A stretch of 45,363 bases of DNA from an uncultured beta proteobacterium. Lineage in GTDB: Bacteria > Pseudomonadota > Gammaproteobacteria > Burkholderiales > Burkholderiaceae_C. The position numbers were made by a program, and so were the translations under genes. The stretch's first letter is position 1. Each line of letters begins with the position of its first letter. Shown one piece after another: positions 1-8,539 of this stretch. The stretch spans positions 1-45,363 of the forward strand of contig CAIOUR010000184.1 in NCBI GenBank assembly GCA_903861575.1. The letters run 5' to 3'. The notes beneath the pieces are model-generated. The model had not been told where the DNA came from. It worked only from the letters and a program-made list of their open reading frames with translations, and ran no database searches.

Positions 1-608
1 GCCGGACTGAATTTGTGGGGCCGCAAGTCGGTGACGAACTCGCGGTGGACGGGCTCAAAGCGCTGGCCTGCGTGGTGGCCGGCATCATGTTGTATCTGGG
101 TGTCCGGTTTGAGTGGAAATTTGCGGTGGCGGCCATCATCGCCAACTTGCACGACGTGGTCATCATCCTCGGGTTTTTTGCATTTTTCCAGTGGGAATTT
201 TCGCTGCCCGTGCTGGCCGCTGTGCTGGCGGTGCTGGGGTATTCGGTGAACGAATCCGTGGTGATTTTTGACCGTATCCGCGAGAACTTCCGTCGCTTTC
301 GCAAGATGACACCGGTAGAGATCATTGATAACGCGATCACCTCCACGATCAGCCGCACCATCATCACCCACGGCTGCACCCAGTTGATGGTCTTGAGCAT
401 GCTTTTCTTTGGCGGCGCAACCCTGCATTACTTCGCTTTGGCGCTGACCATCGGCATCTTGTTCGGTATCTACTCCTCAGTCTTCGTGGCTGCGGCAATT
501 GCCATGTGGCTGGGTATTCAGCGCGAAGACCTGGTCAAGGGGATCGTGAAGAAAGACGGCGAAGCGCCGTTGGACCCGAACGACCCGAACGCGGGCGCGA
601 CTGTGTAA
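1..608 (+). CDS. secF: Protein translocase subunit SecF (3' part)
   Basis: The gene is cut by the window start; the reading frame is open from base 3, and the internal GTG at 15 is not its start. SecF is an inner-membrane partner of SecD that uses the proton motive force to help preproteins leave the SecYEG channel. The visible 200 or so residues carry the family signature FVGPQVGDEL near the first visible residues, then several membrane helices and the cytoplasmic-loop motif VVIFDRIRENFR. The C-terminal tail is short and charged. The gene converges on dprA, 19 bases away. secD and yajC probably lie just upstream, outside the window. Identification is secure. Confidence 0.95.
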   Translation, partial: RTEFVGPQVGDELAVDGLKALACVVAGIMLYLGVRFEWKFAVAAIIANLHDVVIILGFFAFFQWEFSLPVLAAVLAVLGYSVNESVVIFDRIRENFRRFRKMTPVEIIDNAITSTISRTIITHGCTQLMVLSMLFFGGATLHYFALALTIGILFGIYSSVFVAAAIAMWLGIQREDLVKGIVKKDGEAPLDPNDPNAGATV

Positions 609-619
609 GGGTTAAGGCG

Positions 620-639
620 GCCCGCGCTCAGGCGCGGGC
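620..639. terminator. Hairpin between convergent secF and dprA
   Basis: An 8-bp perfect stem (GCCCGCGC / GCGCGGGC) closes a 4-base loop TCAG. The loop contains the complement of the dprA stop codon. There is no T tract on either side, so intrinsic termination is uncertain. Its position between two convergent genes makes a bidirectional transcription barrier or mRNA 3'-end stabiliser plausible. Confidence 0.4.
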
Positions 640-1821
640 GATTCGTTGGAACTTGCCGCCAGGCAGGCGCGCCACCATCCCCAGCAACTCCAACTCCATC
701 AACTGCGCCTGCAAGTGTGGCGTGGGTTGACCACTGCGGGCTTGCAGGCCGTCCAGGCCGATGGGGTCAAAGCCTAAGGCTTGCAACAAAGCCGCAAGGG
801 TCGGACTGACGCGGTCCGGCTCGATCTCGATGGTGGCTGGCTGCGTGGGGGTGGCGAACTGCAGCTCCTCCAAAATATCCTGGGCACTCTCAACCAATTT
901 GGCTCCTTGCTTGATCAGCGCATGGCAGCCTTTGGATTGGGTGCTGTGGATGGAGCCGGGTATGGCAAATACATCGCGTCCCTGCTCCAGCGCCAGCCGC
1001 GCAGTGATCAGCGAGCCCGATTGCAGCGCGGCTTCGACCACCAAGGTACCGCGGGACAGCGCGGCAATCAGCCGGTTACGCTGCGGGAAGTTGGACGCCA
1101 AGGGCGGGGTTCCCAGGTGGTATTCGCTCAGGATCACGCCGCCTTGGGCAATCTGGTGCGCCAACTCCCGGTGCTGCTTGGGGTAGACCCGGTCCAAGCC
1201 CGTGCCCACGACGGCGATGGTGGCGATGGTTTTCGTACCAACACCGGCGGCCTGCAGCGCTCCGGCATGTGCCGCTGCGTCAACGCCCAGAGCCATGCCA
1301 GAGACCACGGTGAGGCCTGCGTACGCCAAGGCCTGGGCGAAATCATGTGCGTTGCTGGCACCTTGCGGTGTTGGATTGCGGCTGCCCACGATGGCGATGC
1401 CTGCGGCCTGCGCTCTGTCGAGAGCGCTGCTTCCGTCGGCCAAAGTTTCCCAGCTGGACGCGCGCCCCATGCCGTACAGAATCAGCGGCGGGTCCTCCAT
1501 TTCCAGCAGGCAGCGGGGATAGGCTGGATCTCCCAATGTCAGCATCCGCCGATGCTGCGGGTCGGCAGCGAGCCAATCAAGGGTGGTACGCAGCAAGCTA
1601 TCGCGTGCGGGCGGGATTTCGCTCAGCGCGAGCGCCTGTGTAGCGCTGACCACAGCACCCAGTGCCACGTGGTTGGTTTCGAAAATTTGCTGTGGTAGTC
1701 CGAACGTACGAAGCAACTGCCGCGCGCGCTGGTTGCCGATGCCCGGCGTCAGAGAGAGTCGCAACCATGCTGCAAGGTCTGCAGCATCGGATTGGGCTGG
1801 CAGATCGTTAGCGTCCTGCAT
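628..1821 (-). CDS. dprA: DNA-processing protein DprA
   Basis: DprA binds incoming single-stranded DNA during natural transformation and loads RecA. The 397-residue protein has an N-terminal helix-hairpin-helix/SAM-like part (SLTPGIGNQRARQLL). A central Rossmann-like DprA/Smf domain follows, with VVSGMALGVDAAAH, GTGLDRVYP, FPQRNRLIAALS and SGSLITARLALEQGRDVFAIPG. The C-terminal ~70 residues fit the winged-helix (DML1) domain. The start ATG overlaps the upstream stop by one base (TGATG), so translation is probably coupled to the preceding periplasmic-protein gene. Together with pilT/pilU in the same window this is consistent with competence genes, but competence itself is inference. Confidence 0.95.
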   Translation of the reverse strand: MQDANDLPAQSDAADLAAWLRLSLTPGIGNQRARQLLRTFGLPQQIFETNHVALGAVVSATQALALSEIPPARDSLLRTTLDWLAADPQHRRMLTLGDPAYPRCLLEMEDPPLILYGMGRASSWETLADGSSALDRAQAAGIAIVGSRNPTPQGASNAHDFAQALAYAGLTVVSGMALGVDAAAHAGALQAAGVGTKTIATIAVVGTGLDRVYPKQHRELAHQIAQGGVILSEYHLGTPPLASNFPQRNRLIAALSRGTLVVEAALQSGSLITARLALEQGRDVFAIPGSIHSTQSKGCHALIKQGAKLVESAQDILEELQFATPTQPATIEIEPDRVSPTLAALLQALGFDPIGLDGLQARSGQPTPHLQAQLMELELLGMVARLPGGKFQRIARA

Positions 1822-2759
1822 CAGGGTCCAGCGAGCGCATCGCCAACGCGCACACCTTGGGTGACCTCGATCAAAAGGGCGTATGCGATGCGCTCATAGG
1901 TCAGAAAAACCAGAGCCGTGCCGGTGCGTTCCTGTGGCAGTTGCCACGGCTCCTTCAGCGGATCGGTCGCATCGCGGGCCGTGGCGGGACGCGAAAGGAT
2001 GTTGAGCAGATGCCCGACTTCCAAACCATTGCTGCGCCCTTGATTGAGAGAGACGATTTGGTTCTGGCTGGCCTGTTGTTGCGCAGTTCCGTACAAACCC
2101 AGTACGCGTGCTTGGATCGCTTGGCTGGGCCAATGCGGCCGGATCGGCTCCGGCGGTGCGATTTGGGTCATCAGCACGTTGTCACCAACCATGATTTCCT
2201 GCTCGCTGGCCACGATGTCCAGCGTCGCCGGTACCCGCATGGCGTTGTTAGCGGGGTTTTCTTTGTCTGACGCCAGACTGCTGCCTTGTGCCCACAGCGC
2301 GCTGCCCACCACGTGCGCCTCGTGGCCTAGAACCTCGGAGGTTTGCGGGTCTTTGAGGGGCCGCAATTCCCGAAAAATACGCAAGCGCTGGCCTTGTGTG
2401 GGCATCGCTTGACCCGTGTAGTCGTTGTCTACCGCGTACACCCGGTCCCCGGTTCCGAACATAACCCGTTTGTCGGGGCCGGCGATGATCCGTGCTGACT
2501 CCAGGACTTGCGCATCGCTCAACACCAGGGGCTGGCGCACCATCGCTTGAAGAAGTTTCAGCGTCTTGTCACTCAGCGGCACTTCTTCCACCGGTGTAAT
2601 GCGAACGGCGGGGCTGATTTTGACGGTGGGGATCTCCAAAGCATCTTCTTGGGCGACTTGCGCTGTGGCCAGAAGGGGTAGGAACAGGCCCTGCGTTGCC
2701 AGTCCGCAGAGCAGGGCGATTGCGCGTAAACCAGGGTGCGAGAAAGGCGTACGCAACAT
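1821..2759 (-). CDS. Secreted protein of the dprA-linked LysM family, lacking LysM
   Basis: The 312-residue protein has a signal peptide (residues ~1-34, hydrophobic core AIALLCGLATQGLFLPLL, likely cut after ATA). A periplasmic region without recognisable enzyme motifs follows. From about residue 45 to the end it matches, by my memory, the C-terminal part of the LysM peptidoglycan-binding proteins that sit between def and dprA in Burkholderiales (VPATLDIV.., QNQIVSLNQGRSNGLEVGH, ALLIEVTQGVRVGDAL). Those relatives carry a LysM domain (YTVxxGDTLWDI..) right after the signal peptide. Here the signal peptide runs directly into the downstream region, and no LysM is encoded in any frame nearby. It probably forms an operon with dprA. 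Exact role unknown. Confidence 0.75.
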   Translation of the reverse strand: MLRTPFSHPGLRAIALLCGLATQGLFLPLLATAQVAQEDALEIPTVKISPAVRITPVEEVPLSDKTLKLLQAMVRQPLVLSDAQVLESARIIAGPDKRVMFGTGDRVYAVDNDYTGQAMPTQGQRLRIFRELRPLKDPQTSEVLGHEAHVVGSALWAQGSSLASDKENPANNAMRVPATLDIVASEQEIMVGDNVLMTQIAPPEPIRPHWPSQAIQARVLGLYGTAQQQASQNQIVSLNQGRSNGLEVGHLLNILSRPATARDATDPLKEPWQLPQERTGTALVFLTYERIAYALLIEVTQGVRVGDALAGP

Positions 2760-2930
2760 GTAACAGGTCCCCTTGCAAAAAGCCGCGCAAACTGCGCAAT
2801 GTGGTTTGTTTGTCCGGCGCCAGGGCCGTCTTTTGACAACTATTGTACGGATTGCCGCCCGGTTCGTGGCTTAAAACCCCGAGCCTTGGGCCAAACCGGT
2901 GAAAATACGCCCCCCGAGATTGCACCAGCC

Positions 2931-3440
2931 ATGTCCTTACTTCCCATCCTTCAATACCCCGACCCCCGATTGCACACCGTGGCGCAGCCGGTTCGCGCGT
3001 TTGATGAGCGCCTGCGGCAATTGGCGGCCGACATGCTCGAAACCATGTACGACTCCGGCGGAATTGGCCTGGCCGCAACCCAGGTGGATGTGCACGAGCG
3101 GCTGATCGTGATGGATATTTCCGAGGAGCGTAACGAGCCGCTGGTGGTGGTGAACCCCGAGATCATTTGGACCAGCGAAGCCCGCAAACTCAACGAGGAA
3201 GGTTGCTTGTCTGTGCCGGGTGTGTACGACCGCGTTGAACGTTTTGAGTCGGTGCATGTGCGGGTCTGCGGTCTGGATGGCAAAGAGCGCACCATCGAAG
3301 CGCAGGGCGTGATGGCTATTTGCATCCAGCATGAGATGGACCATTTGCTTGGTAAAGTTTTTGTGGAATATCTCTCGCTGCTTAAGCGCGACCGGATCAA
3401 GAAAAAAATGCGTAAAGCCCAGCGTGAGGACGCGCATTGA
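2931..3440 (+). CDS. def: Peptide deformylase
   Basis: Def removes the formyl group from the N-terminal methionine of nascent proteins at the ribosome exit. I chose the ATG at 2931 (169 residues, usual family length), not the longer track ORF from 2736, because [14 protein letters not shown] is the classic N terminus. All three metal-site motifs are intact: [10 protein letters not shown] (residues 45-53), EGCLSVP (90-96, Cys92 metal ligand) and QHEMDH (133-138, two His ligands and catalytic Glu). It overlaps fmt by four bases, so the two opposing formylation enzymes are translationally coupled. It is divergent from the LysM-family gene across a 171-base gap. Confidence 0.97.
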   Translation: MSLLPILQYPDPRLHTVAQPVRAFDERLRQLAADMLETMYDSGGIGLAATQVDVHERLIVMDISEERNEPLVVVNPEIIWTSEARKLNEEGCLSVPGVYDRVERFESVHVRVCGLDGKERTIEAQGVMAICIQHEMDHLLGKVFVEYLSLLKRDRIKKKMRKAQREDAH

Positions 3441-4441
3441 GACTGGTTTTTGCCGGAACCCCCGAGTTCGCCCGCGTCGCTCTAGCCGCCTTGCATGCAG
3501 CTGGACACGAAATCGCTCTGGTGCTGACCCAGCCTGACCGTCCGGCCGGGCGCGGTATGAAGCTGCAGGCGTCGGCCGTCAAAGATTGGGCGCTTGCCCA
3601 CGGGGTACCGGTTCAGCAGCCGCGCAGCCTCAGGCTGGATGGGGCTTTCGCAGACGATGCGTTGCAGGCGCAACACGCCCTGGAGCAGGCCCAACCTGAT
3701 GCGATGGTGGTTGCCGCCTACGGGCTGTTGCTGCCGCAGTGGGTGCTGGACGTGTTTGCTGCGGGGTCGGGTTTCGGCTGCATCAACATCCACGCGTCTC
3801 TGCTGCCGCGCTGGCGCGGCGCGGCGCCAATACACCGCGCCATTGAAGCCGGTGATGCGCAAACCGGTATCAGCCTGATGCGGATGGATGCGGGGCTGGA
3901 CACCGGTGACATTCTGCTGAGCCGGACCATGTCCATCACGCCGCAGGACACCACCGCCCGTTTGCACGACCGCCTGGCACTGTTAGGAGGGGAGCTCGCC
4001 GTCGAAGGGCTGGCTTGCGCGCGCCAGTGGCAGCCGAAGGCGCAAAGCGCAGACGGCGTGCTGTACGCAGCCAAAGTTGACAAAGCGCAAGCCGCGCTGG
4101 ACTGGACTCTGGATGCGGCATTGCTGGCGCGGCGGGTGCGTGCTTTTAATCCGGCGCCGGTGGCGCACACCGCTTGGCAAGGCGAAGCCATCAAAGTGTG
4201 GGCTGCGCACGCTGTGGCATCTGACGCCGCCGCACCCAATCAGCCTTCCGGTATGGTGTTGGATGTGGGCGCGCGAGGCATCGCGGTATCGACCGGTAGC
4301 GGCACCCTGGTGTTGACCGAATTGCAGCGCGCCGGCGGCAAGCGCCTGGGCGTAGCCGATTTTTTGCGTGGCTTCCCGGTGGTTCCCGGTCGGTGTTTTG
4401 ACCCGGCGGGCGGGTCTGCCGCACCGCCCATGCAATCTTAG
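3437..4441 (+). CDS. fmt: Methionyl-tRNA formyltransferase
   Basis: Fmt formylates initiator Met-tRNA using 10-formyltetrahydrofolate. The start is a TTG sharing bases with the def stop (TTGA); the resulting N terminus [11 protein letters not shown] is the family consensus, which supports this rare start. The catalytic/folate motif is [20 protein letters not shown] followed by [11 protein letters not shown]. The C-terminal OB-fold tRNA-binding domain runs from about residue 215. At 334 residues it is slightly longer than the ~315 of E. coli. It is the second gene of def-fmt-azlC-azlD. Confidence 0.96.
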   Translation: MRLVFAGTPEFARVALAALHAAGHEIALVLTQPDRPAGRGMKLQASAVKDWALAHGVPVQQPRSLRLDGAFADDALQAQHALEQAQPDAMVVAAYGLLLPQWVLDVFAAGSGFGCINIHASLLPRWRGAAPIHRAIEAGDAQTGISLMRMDAGLDTGDILLSRTMSITPQDTTARLHDRLALLGGELAVEGLACARQWQPKAQSADGVLYAAKVDKAQAALDWTLDAALLARRVRAFNPAPVAHTAWQGEAIKVWAAHAVASDAAAPNQPSGMVLDVGARGIAVSTGSGTLVLTELQRAGGKRLGVADFLRGFPVVPGRCFDPAGGSAAPPMQS

Positions 4442-4448
4442 GAAACCG

Positions 4449-5186
4449 ATGTTTTGGCATGCGCCGTATTACCGGCATCCCAGTTTCCGTGCAGGCGCGA
4501 CAGCACAGTTCGCCATTGCGCCGGGTATTGCCGCCTGGGGCCTGATGACCGGTGTTGCCATGGTCAAGCTGGGGCTCGGTGTGATGCCATCTTTGGTGAT
4601 GACGCTGGTCGTCTTTGCCGGAAGCGCGCAGTTGGCCACCATTCCCCCCTTACTGGGTGGAGCGCCGATGTGGGTGGTGTTGCTGACCGCGTTTTGTGTG
4701 AACCTGCGCTTTGTGGTGTTCAGTGCCCATTTGCGCCGTTACATGATGCATGTGCCGCGCTGGCATCGCCTCACTATGGGTTACCTGAGTGGCGACTTAC
4801 CTTACGTTCTGTTTGTTCAGCGTTTTCCGGAACCCGCCCGGGATGCGGAAGGCCGGTTGGAGCAGATGGCGTATTTGTGTGCCCTTGGCAGCACCAACTG
4901 GGCGACCTGGTTGGTATTCAACGTCAGCGGCGTTTTGTTGGCACAGTGGATTCCTGCCAGCTGGGGGTTTGGCTTCGCCGGTGTGCTGGCTTTGTCCGGT
5001 GTGCTGTGGTCCTTGGCGGACACGCGGCTACGCATGATTTCGGCTGCAACGGCCGGCATCGCCGCCGTGCTGGCCGCAGATTTGCCGCTCAAGCTGAATA
5101 TTCTGGTTGGCATCGGGGCTGCCGTGGCTTTGTGCTTGATGCTGGAAAAAACCGTGAATCGTGTGCCTGAGGCGGATGCCCTATGA
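4449..5186 (+). CDS. azlC: AzlC family inner-membrane transporter
   Basis: Large subunit of an AzlCD-type exporter, a family linked to export of branched-chain amino acids. The chosen ATG at 4449 lies 7 bases after the fmt stop and gives 245 residues starting MFWHAPYYR. The protein has many hydrophobic helices and family motifs such as GAGATAQFAIAPGIAAWG-like residues 13-30 and NLRFVVFSAHLRRY. Its stop overlaps the azlD start (ATGA). The substrate is not shown by the sequence. The link to def-fmt is probably only transcriptional. Confidence 0.88.
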   Translation: MFWHAPYYRHPSFRAGATAQFAIAPGIAAWGLMTGVAMVKLGLGVMPSLVMTLVVFAGSAQLATIPPLLGGAPMWVVLLTAFCVNLRFVVFSAHLRRYMMHVPRWHRLTMGYLSGDLPYVLFVQRFPEPARDAEGRLEQMAYLCALGSTNWATWLVFNVSGVLLAQWIPASWGFGFAGVLALSGVLWSLADTRLRMISAATAGIAAVLAADLPLKLNILVGIGAAVALCLMLEKTVNRVPEADAL

Positions 5187-5581
5187 CGGATGGCTGGATC
5201 GCTTGGTTTGCCTTTCTAAGTCAGTGGCTCCAAGCCCAGGGACTGGATCCCCACACACTTGTAACCTTTGTATTGATGGGCTTTTTGACTATGGTGGCAC
5301 GCTCGTTTTTCTTTATTCCGGATACCGAATGGACGCTGCCGCGCTGGGCCGAACGGGGCCTGTATTACGCCCCGATTGCCGCGCTCACCGCAGTGGTTGT
5401 TCCAGAGGTGGTCTTGACCCGAGGTCAATTTATCCAAACCTGGGAGGACGCACGGCTGGTTGCCATGGCGGCTGGGGCGCTGTATTTTTTCTGGCGCAAG
5501 GGGCAGGGCCAGGCAGTCTTGGGTACCATTGTGGCCGGTATGACGGTTTACCTTCCGCTGCACCTGGGCTTGGGCTGGTAG
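5183..5581 (+). CDS. azlD: AzlD family small subunit of amino-acid exporter
   Basis: A 132-residue, strongly hydrophobic protein with about four membrane segments. It contains ARSFFFIPDTEWTLP and PIAALTAVVVPEV, typical of AzlD partner subunits. It starts inside the azlC stop (4-base overlap), which indicates translational coupling and a joint complex. It ends the def-fmt-azlC-azlD unit; 44 bases separate it from pgk, with no clear terminator between them. Confidence 0.85.
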   Translation: MTDGWIAWFAFLSQWLQAQGLDPHTLVTFVLMGFLTMVARSFFFIPDTEWTLPRWAERGLYYAPIAALTAVVVPEVVLTRGQFIQTWEDARLVAMAAGALYFFWRKGQGQAVLGTIVAGMTVYLPLHLGLGW

Positions 5582-5625
5582 CGCTTGCCGTGCTGCTGAT
5601 TTTTTAACCTCACCTTTCTTCAGCC

Positions 5626-6822
5626 ATGCAAACTCTCCGTTTTTCCGACTTGTGTGCCAGTGGCCAGGTGCGCGGTAAAAGAGTGTTCATCCGCGCGGAT
5701 TTGAATGTGCCCCAGGACGCCAGCGGCTCCATCACCGAAGACACGCGCATCCGCGCATCGGTTCCGTGCATCCGCATGGCCCTCGACGCCGGCGCGGCCG
5801 TCATGGTCACCAGCCATTTGGGTCGTCCGACCGAGGGGAGTTTCAAGCCCGAAGACTCGCTGGCGCCGGTGGCTGCACGTCTTGGGGAGTTGCTGGGCCG
5901 CTCCGTTGCGCTGGTGGCGGACTGGACGGAAGGCGTTGCGGTTCAGCCCGGTGAATTGGTCTTGCTGGAGAACTGCCGGGTCAACGCCGGCGAAAAGAAA
6001 AACAGCGAAGCCTTGGCGCGCAAGATGGCCGCTTTGTGCGACATTTTTGTGCACGACGCCTTTGGCACGGCGCACCGCGCCGAAGCCAGCACCTACGGCA
6101 TCGCTGAATATGCGCCGATTGCCTGCGCTGGCCCTTTGTTGGCGGCTGAGATGGACGCGATCAGCCTGGCGCTGCTTGCGCCTAAGCGCCCGCTGGTGGC
6201 CATTGTTGCGGGCTCCAAGGTGTCGACCAAGCTCACCATCCTCAAAAGCCTGGCCGAGAAAGTCGACCAACTCATTGTCGGCGGCGGTATTGCCAACACC
6301 TTCATGCTGGCCGCCGGATTGCCCATCGGCAAAAGTCTGGCCGAGCGGGAGCTGGTGGATGAGGCCCGCACCATCATGGACATGATGCGCGCGCGCGGCG
6401 CTGCGGTACCTATTCCAACAGACGTCGTCACGGCCAAGACGTTTGCCGCCGACGCATTGGCCTCCACCAAGGCCGCCAGCGATGTTGCAGACGATGACCT
6501 GATTCTCGATATCGGCCCCCAAACCGCCGCCGCGTTGTCGGCGCAGTTGCAGCAAGCCGGCACGATTGTCTGGAACGGCCCAGTCGGTGTTTTTGAATTT
6601 GCCGCCTTCGAGGGCGGTACCAAGGCTATCGCCCAGGCGGTTGCCACGTCGCCGGCTTTCAGCATTGCCGGAGGCGGCGATACGCTGGCCGCCATTGCCA
6701 AATACGGCATTGAAAAACAGGTGGGTTACATCTCCACCGGCGGCGGGGCCTTCTTAGAGGTTCTCGAGGGCAAAACGCTCCCGGCTTTCGAGATTTTGAG
6801 CCGTCGCGCAAAGTCCGTGTAA
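5626..6822 (+). CDS. pgk: Phosphoglycerate kinase
   Basis: Interconverts 1,3-bisphosphoglycerate + ADP and 3-phosphoglycerate + ATP in glycolysis and gluconeogenesis (and the Calvin cycle if present). The protein is 398 residues, full length. Motifs: RADLNVPQD (substrate), [23 protein letters not shown], the hinge region [20 protein letters not shown], and the nucleotide-binding GGGDTLAAI plus [17 protein letters not shown]. No good Shine-Dalgarno sequence is visible before the ATG. In Burkholderiales I recall pgk followed by pyk and fba; here it is followed by a HiPIP gene, and fba lies about 8.3 kb downstream. Confidence 0.97.
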   Translation: MQTLRFSDLCASGQVRGKRVFIRADLNVPQDASGSITEDTRIRASVPCIRMALDAGAAVMVTSHLGRPTEGSFKPEDSLAPVAARLGELLGRSVALVADWTEGVAVQPGELVLLENCRVNAGEKKNSEALARKMAALCDIFVHDAFGTAHRAEASTYGIAEYAPIACAGPLLAAEMDAISLALLAPKRPLVAIVAGSKVSTKLTILKSLAEKVDQLIVGGGIANTFMLAAGLPIGKSLAERELVDEARTIMDMMRARGAAVPIPTDVVTAKTFAADALASTKAASDVADDDLILDIGPQTAAALSAQLQQAGTIVWNGPVGVFEFAAFEGGTKAIAQAVATSPAFSIAGGGDTLAAIAKYGIEKQVGYISTGGGAFLEVLEGKTLPAFEILSRRAKSV

Positions 6823-6909
6823 AGCATTTCTGGCGTTGTCTGGCGATGTAGGACAATCGCCCCCGGGCAGCTATGGTGTTGCCAGTTACTACTTCATGGA
6901 AAGTCAAAC

Positions 6910-7215
6910 ATGTCAAATCGTCGTGAATTCGCAGTGCAGTTGTGTTTCGGTGCCGGTGCTTTGTTGAGCGCCTCGGCTTTTGCAGCAGCTCCAATGGTTG
7001 ACGAAAAAGACCCTGCCGCTGCGGGTCTAGGCTTCAAGGCCGACGCCGCTACCGTGGACAAAGCCAAATTCCCTAAATTTGCCGCCGGTCAAAACTGCGG
7101 CAGCTGCGCTTTGTACCAAGGCAAAGCCGGTGATGCCGCTGGCGGCTGCCCGCTGTTTGCTGGCAAGCAGGTTTCGCCTAAATCGTGGTGCAGTGCTTAC
7201 GCCAAGAAAGCGTAA
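6910..7215 (+). CDS. High-potential iron-sulfur protein (HiPIP)
   Basis: Small periplasmic 4Fe-4S electron carrier (101 residues). It accepts electrons from the cytochrome bc1 complex and passes them to a terminal oxidase or reaction centre in many purple and beta bacteria. The N terminus SNRREFAVQL followed by a hydrophobic stretch fits a Tat signal, as expected for a folded cluster protein; cleavage is likely near AFAAA. The four cluster cysteines are C63 and C66 (CGSC), C80 (GCPLF) and C94 (SWCSAY). A GGAAAG ribosome site precedes the ATG. A strong terminator follows immediately, so it probably forms its own short transcript. Partners are not in the window. Confidence 0.93.
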   Translation: MSNRREFAVQLCFGAGALLSASAFAAAPMVDEKDPAAAGLGFKADAATVDKAKFPKFAAGQNCGSCALYQGKAGDAAGGCPLFAGKQVSPKSWCSAYAKKA

Positions 7216-7231
7216 GACTTCTCGGCGTTCC

Positions 7232-7261
7232 AAATGGCCTCCGCTGGAGGCCATTTTTTTT
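7232..7261 (+). terminator. Rho-independent terminator after HiPIP gene
   Basis: A 9-bp perfect stem ATGGCCTCC / GGAGGCCAT with a 3-base loop is followed by seven T residues and preceded by A residues. It lies 17 bases after the HiPIP stop and 21 bases before the helicase start, so the helicase needs its own promoter or read-through. Confidence 0.9.
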
Positions 7262-7281
7262 GATCCAACTCCAGATATTGC

Positions 7282-8529
7282 ATGCCTTTTTCCGCACTTG
7301 GTCTGTCCCCGGCGCTTAGCGCAGCGGCGCATGCTGCTGGCTTTGTCAGCGTCACGCCCATCCAGCAGGCGGCGGTGGGCGCGGTCCTGGATGGGCGTGA
7401 CGTTCTGGCGGTTGCCCACACCGGTTCCGGCAAAACGGCTGCGTATTTGCTCCCGCTTCTGGACCGGCTCGCAACCCGCAGCGCAGCGCCTGCCCGTCGG
7501 CGGCCGGTGAGGGCTTTGGTGCTGGTGCCCACGCGGGAATTGGTGCTGCAGGTGGCCCGACTGGCGCAGACCTGGGGCCAGCCTTTGGACTTGCGGGTGC
7601 GCGCGCTTTTTGGCGGCGTGTCGGTGAACCCCCAAATGCTGGCTTTGCGTGGCGGCGCTGATCTGGTGGTGGCCACACCGGGACGTTTGCTGGATCTGTT
7701 GGAGCGGCACGCACTGGCTATCGACGCCCTGGAAATCCTTGTGCTTGACGAGGCCGACCGCATGCTCGATACCGGTTTTGCTGCTGAGTGGGAACGGATT
7801 GCTGCGCAAATGCCTCTGCGGCGGCAAAACCTGTTCTTCTCAGCGACGTTCGCTCCGGCTGTGCAAAACCTGGCCGATGCCTTGCTGCACGATCCGTTGC
7901 GCATCACCTTGGATCGGACTTCCGAAGCGGCACCAGCCATTACCCATAGCGCCATTGCGGTGGACGCCGGCCTGCGTACCCGTTTGCTTCGGCATTTGCT
8001 GGCGCAGTGCGCGTGGAGCCGCGTGCTGGTTTTCGTTGCCACCAAATTTGCGGCGGAAGTCGTGGCCGATAAGTTGCGCAAAGGTGGCGTCGCAGCCGAG
8101 CCGCTGCATGGCCAACTTAGCCAGGGCAAGCGCAGCCAGGTGTTGTTAGATTTCCAGGCGGGACGCGTGGCCGTGGTCGTGGCGACCGACCTCGCCGCGC
8201 GGGGTATCGACATTGCACAGATGCCTGTTGTGGTCCATTACGACCTGCCGCGTTCGGCTGACGACTACACCCACCGTAGCGGGCGCACCGCCCGCGCCGG
8301 AGATTGCGGCCTGTCCGTGAGCTTCGTCAGCGCCGACACTGAGGCCCATTGGCAGCTGATTTGCAAGCGCCAGGGTTTGGAGCCGACCCCGGAAGTGGTA
8401 GCTGGATTTGAGCCCGTGCAAGGCGCTGCACCCCGACCGAACGACCCGGAAGGTACCGGCGGCATCAAGGGCAAACGCCCCAGCAAAAAAGACAAATTAC
8501 GCGCCGCCGCTGCGGTGCTATCGTCTTAA
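7282..8529 (+). CDS. DEAD-box ATP-dependent RNA helicase (RhlE-like)
   Basis: ATP-dependent RNA unwinding, probably in ribosome assembly or mRNA decay. All core motifs are visible in 415 residues: Q motif VTPIQ (24-28), Walker A AHTGSGKT (45-52), PTREL, VATPGRLLDLL, DEAD (VLDEADRMLD), SATFAP, ATDLAARGIDI and HRSGRTARAG. The C-terminal tail is short, basic and Lys-rich (GIKGKRPSKKDK). The N-terminal domain resembles RhlE, but several paralogues exist in this order, so I leave the symbol empty. A 16-bp inverted repeat lies in the first 120 coding bases. The gene converges on rsmI. Confidence 0.93.
   Translation: MPFSALGLSPALSAAAHAAGFVSVTPIQQAAVGAVLDGRDVLAVAHTGSGKTAAYLLPLLDRLATRSAAPARRRPVRALVLVPTRELVLQVARLAQTWGQPLDLRVRALFGGVSVNPQMLALRGGADLVVATPGRLLDLLERHALAIDALEILVLDEADRMLDTGFAAEWERIAAQMPLRRQNLFFSATFAPAVQNLADALLHDPLRITLDRTSEAAPAITHSAIAVDAGLRTRLLRHLLAQCAWSRVLVFVATKFAAEVVADKLRKGGVAAEPLHGQLSQGKRSQVLLDFQAGRVAVVVATDLAARGIDIAQMPVVVHYDLPRSADDYTHRSGRTARAGDCGLSVSFVSADTEAHWQLICKRQGLEPTPEVVAGFEPVQGAAPRPNDPEGTGGIKGKRPSKKDKLRAAAAVLSS
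7350..7402 (+). repeat. 16-bp perfect inverted repeat inside helicase coding sequence
   Basis: Arms CGTCACGCCCATCCAG-type: the left arm is 7350-7365 and the right arm 7387-7402, with a 21-base spacer. The pairing can be extended by one G-T and one A-T pair. In the mRNA this would be a very stable GC-rich hairpin about 70 bases after the start codon. The arms encode the VTPIQ and LDGRDV segments. Confidence 0.85.
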
Positions 8530-8539
8530 GTTCGGGCGC

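Noticed and set aside
2833-2838. Perfect TTGACA as a -35 box for def
   Set aside because: The sequence 16-18 bases downstream is GC-rich with no -10-like hexamer, so I do not call a promoter here.
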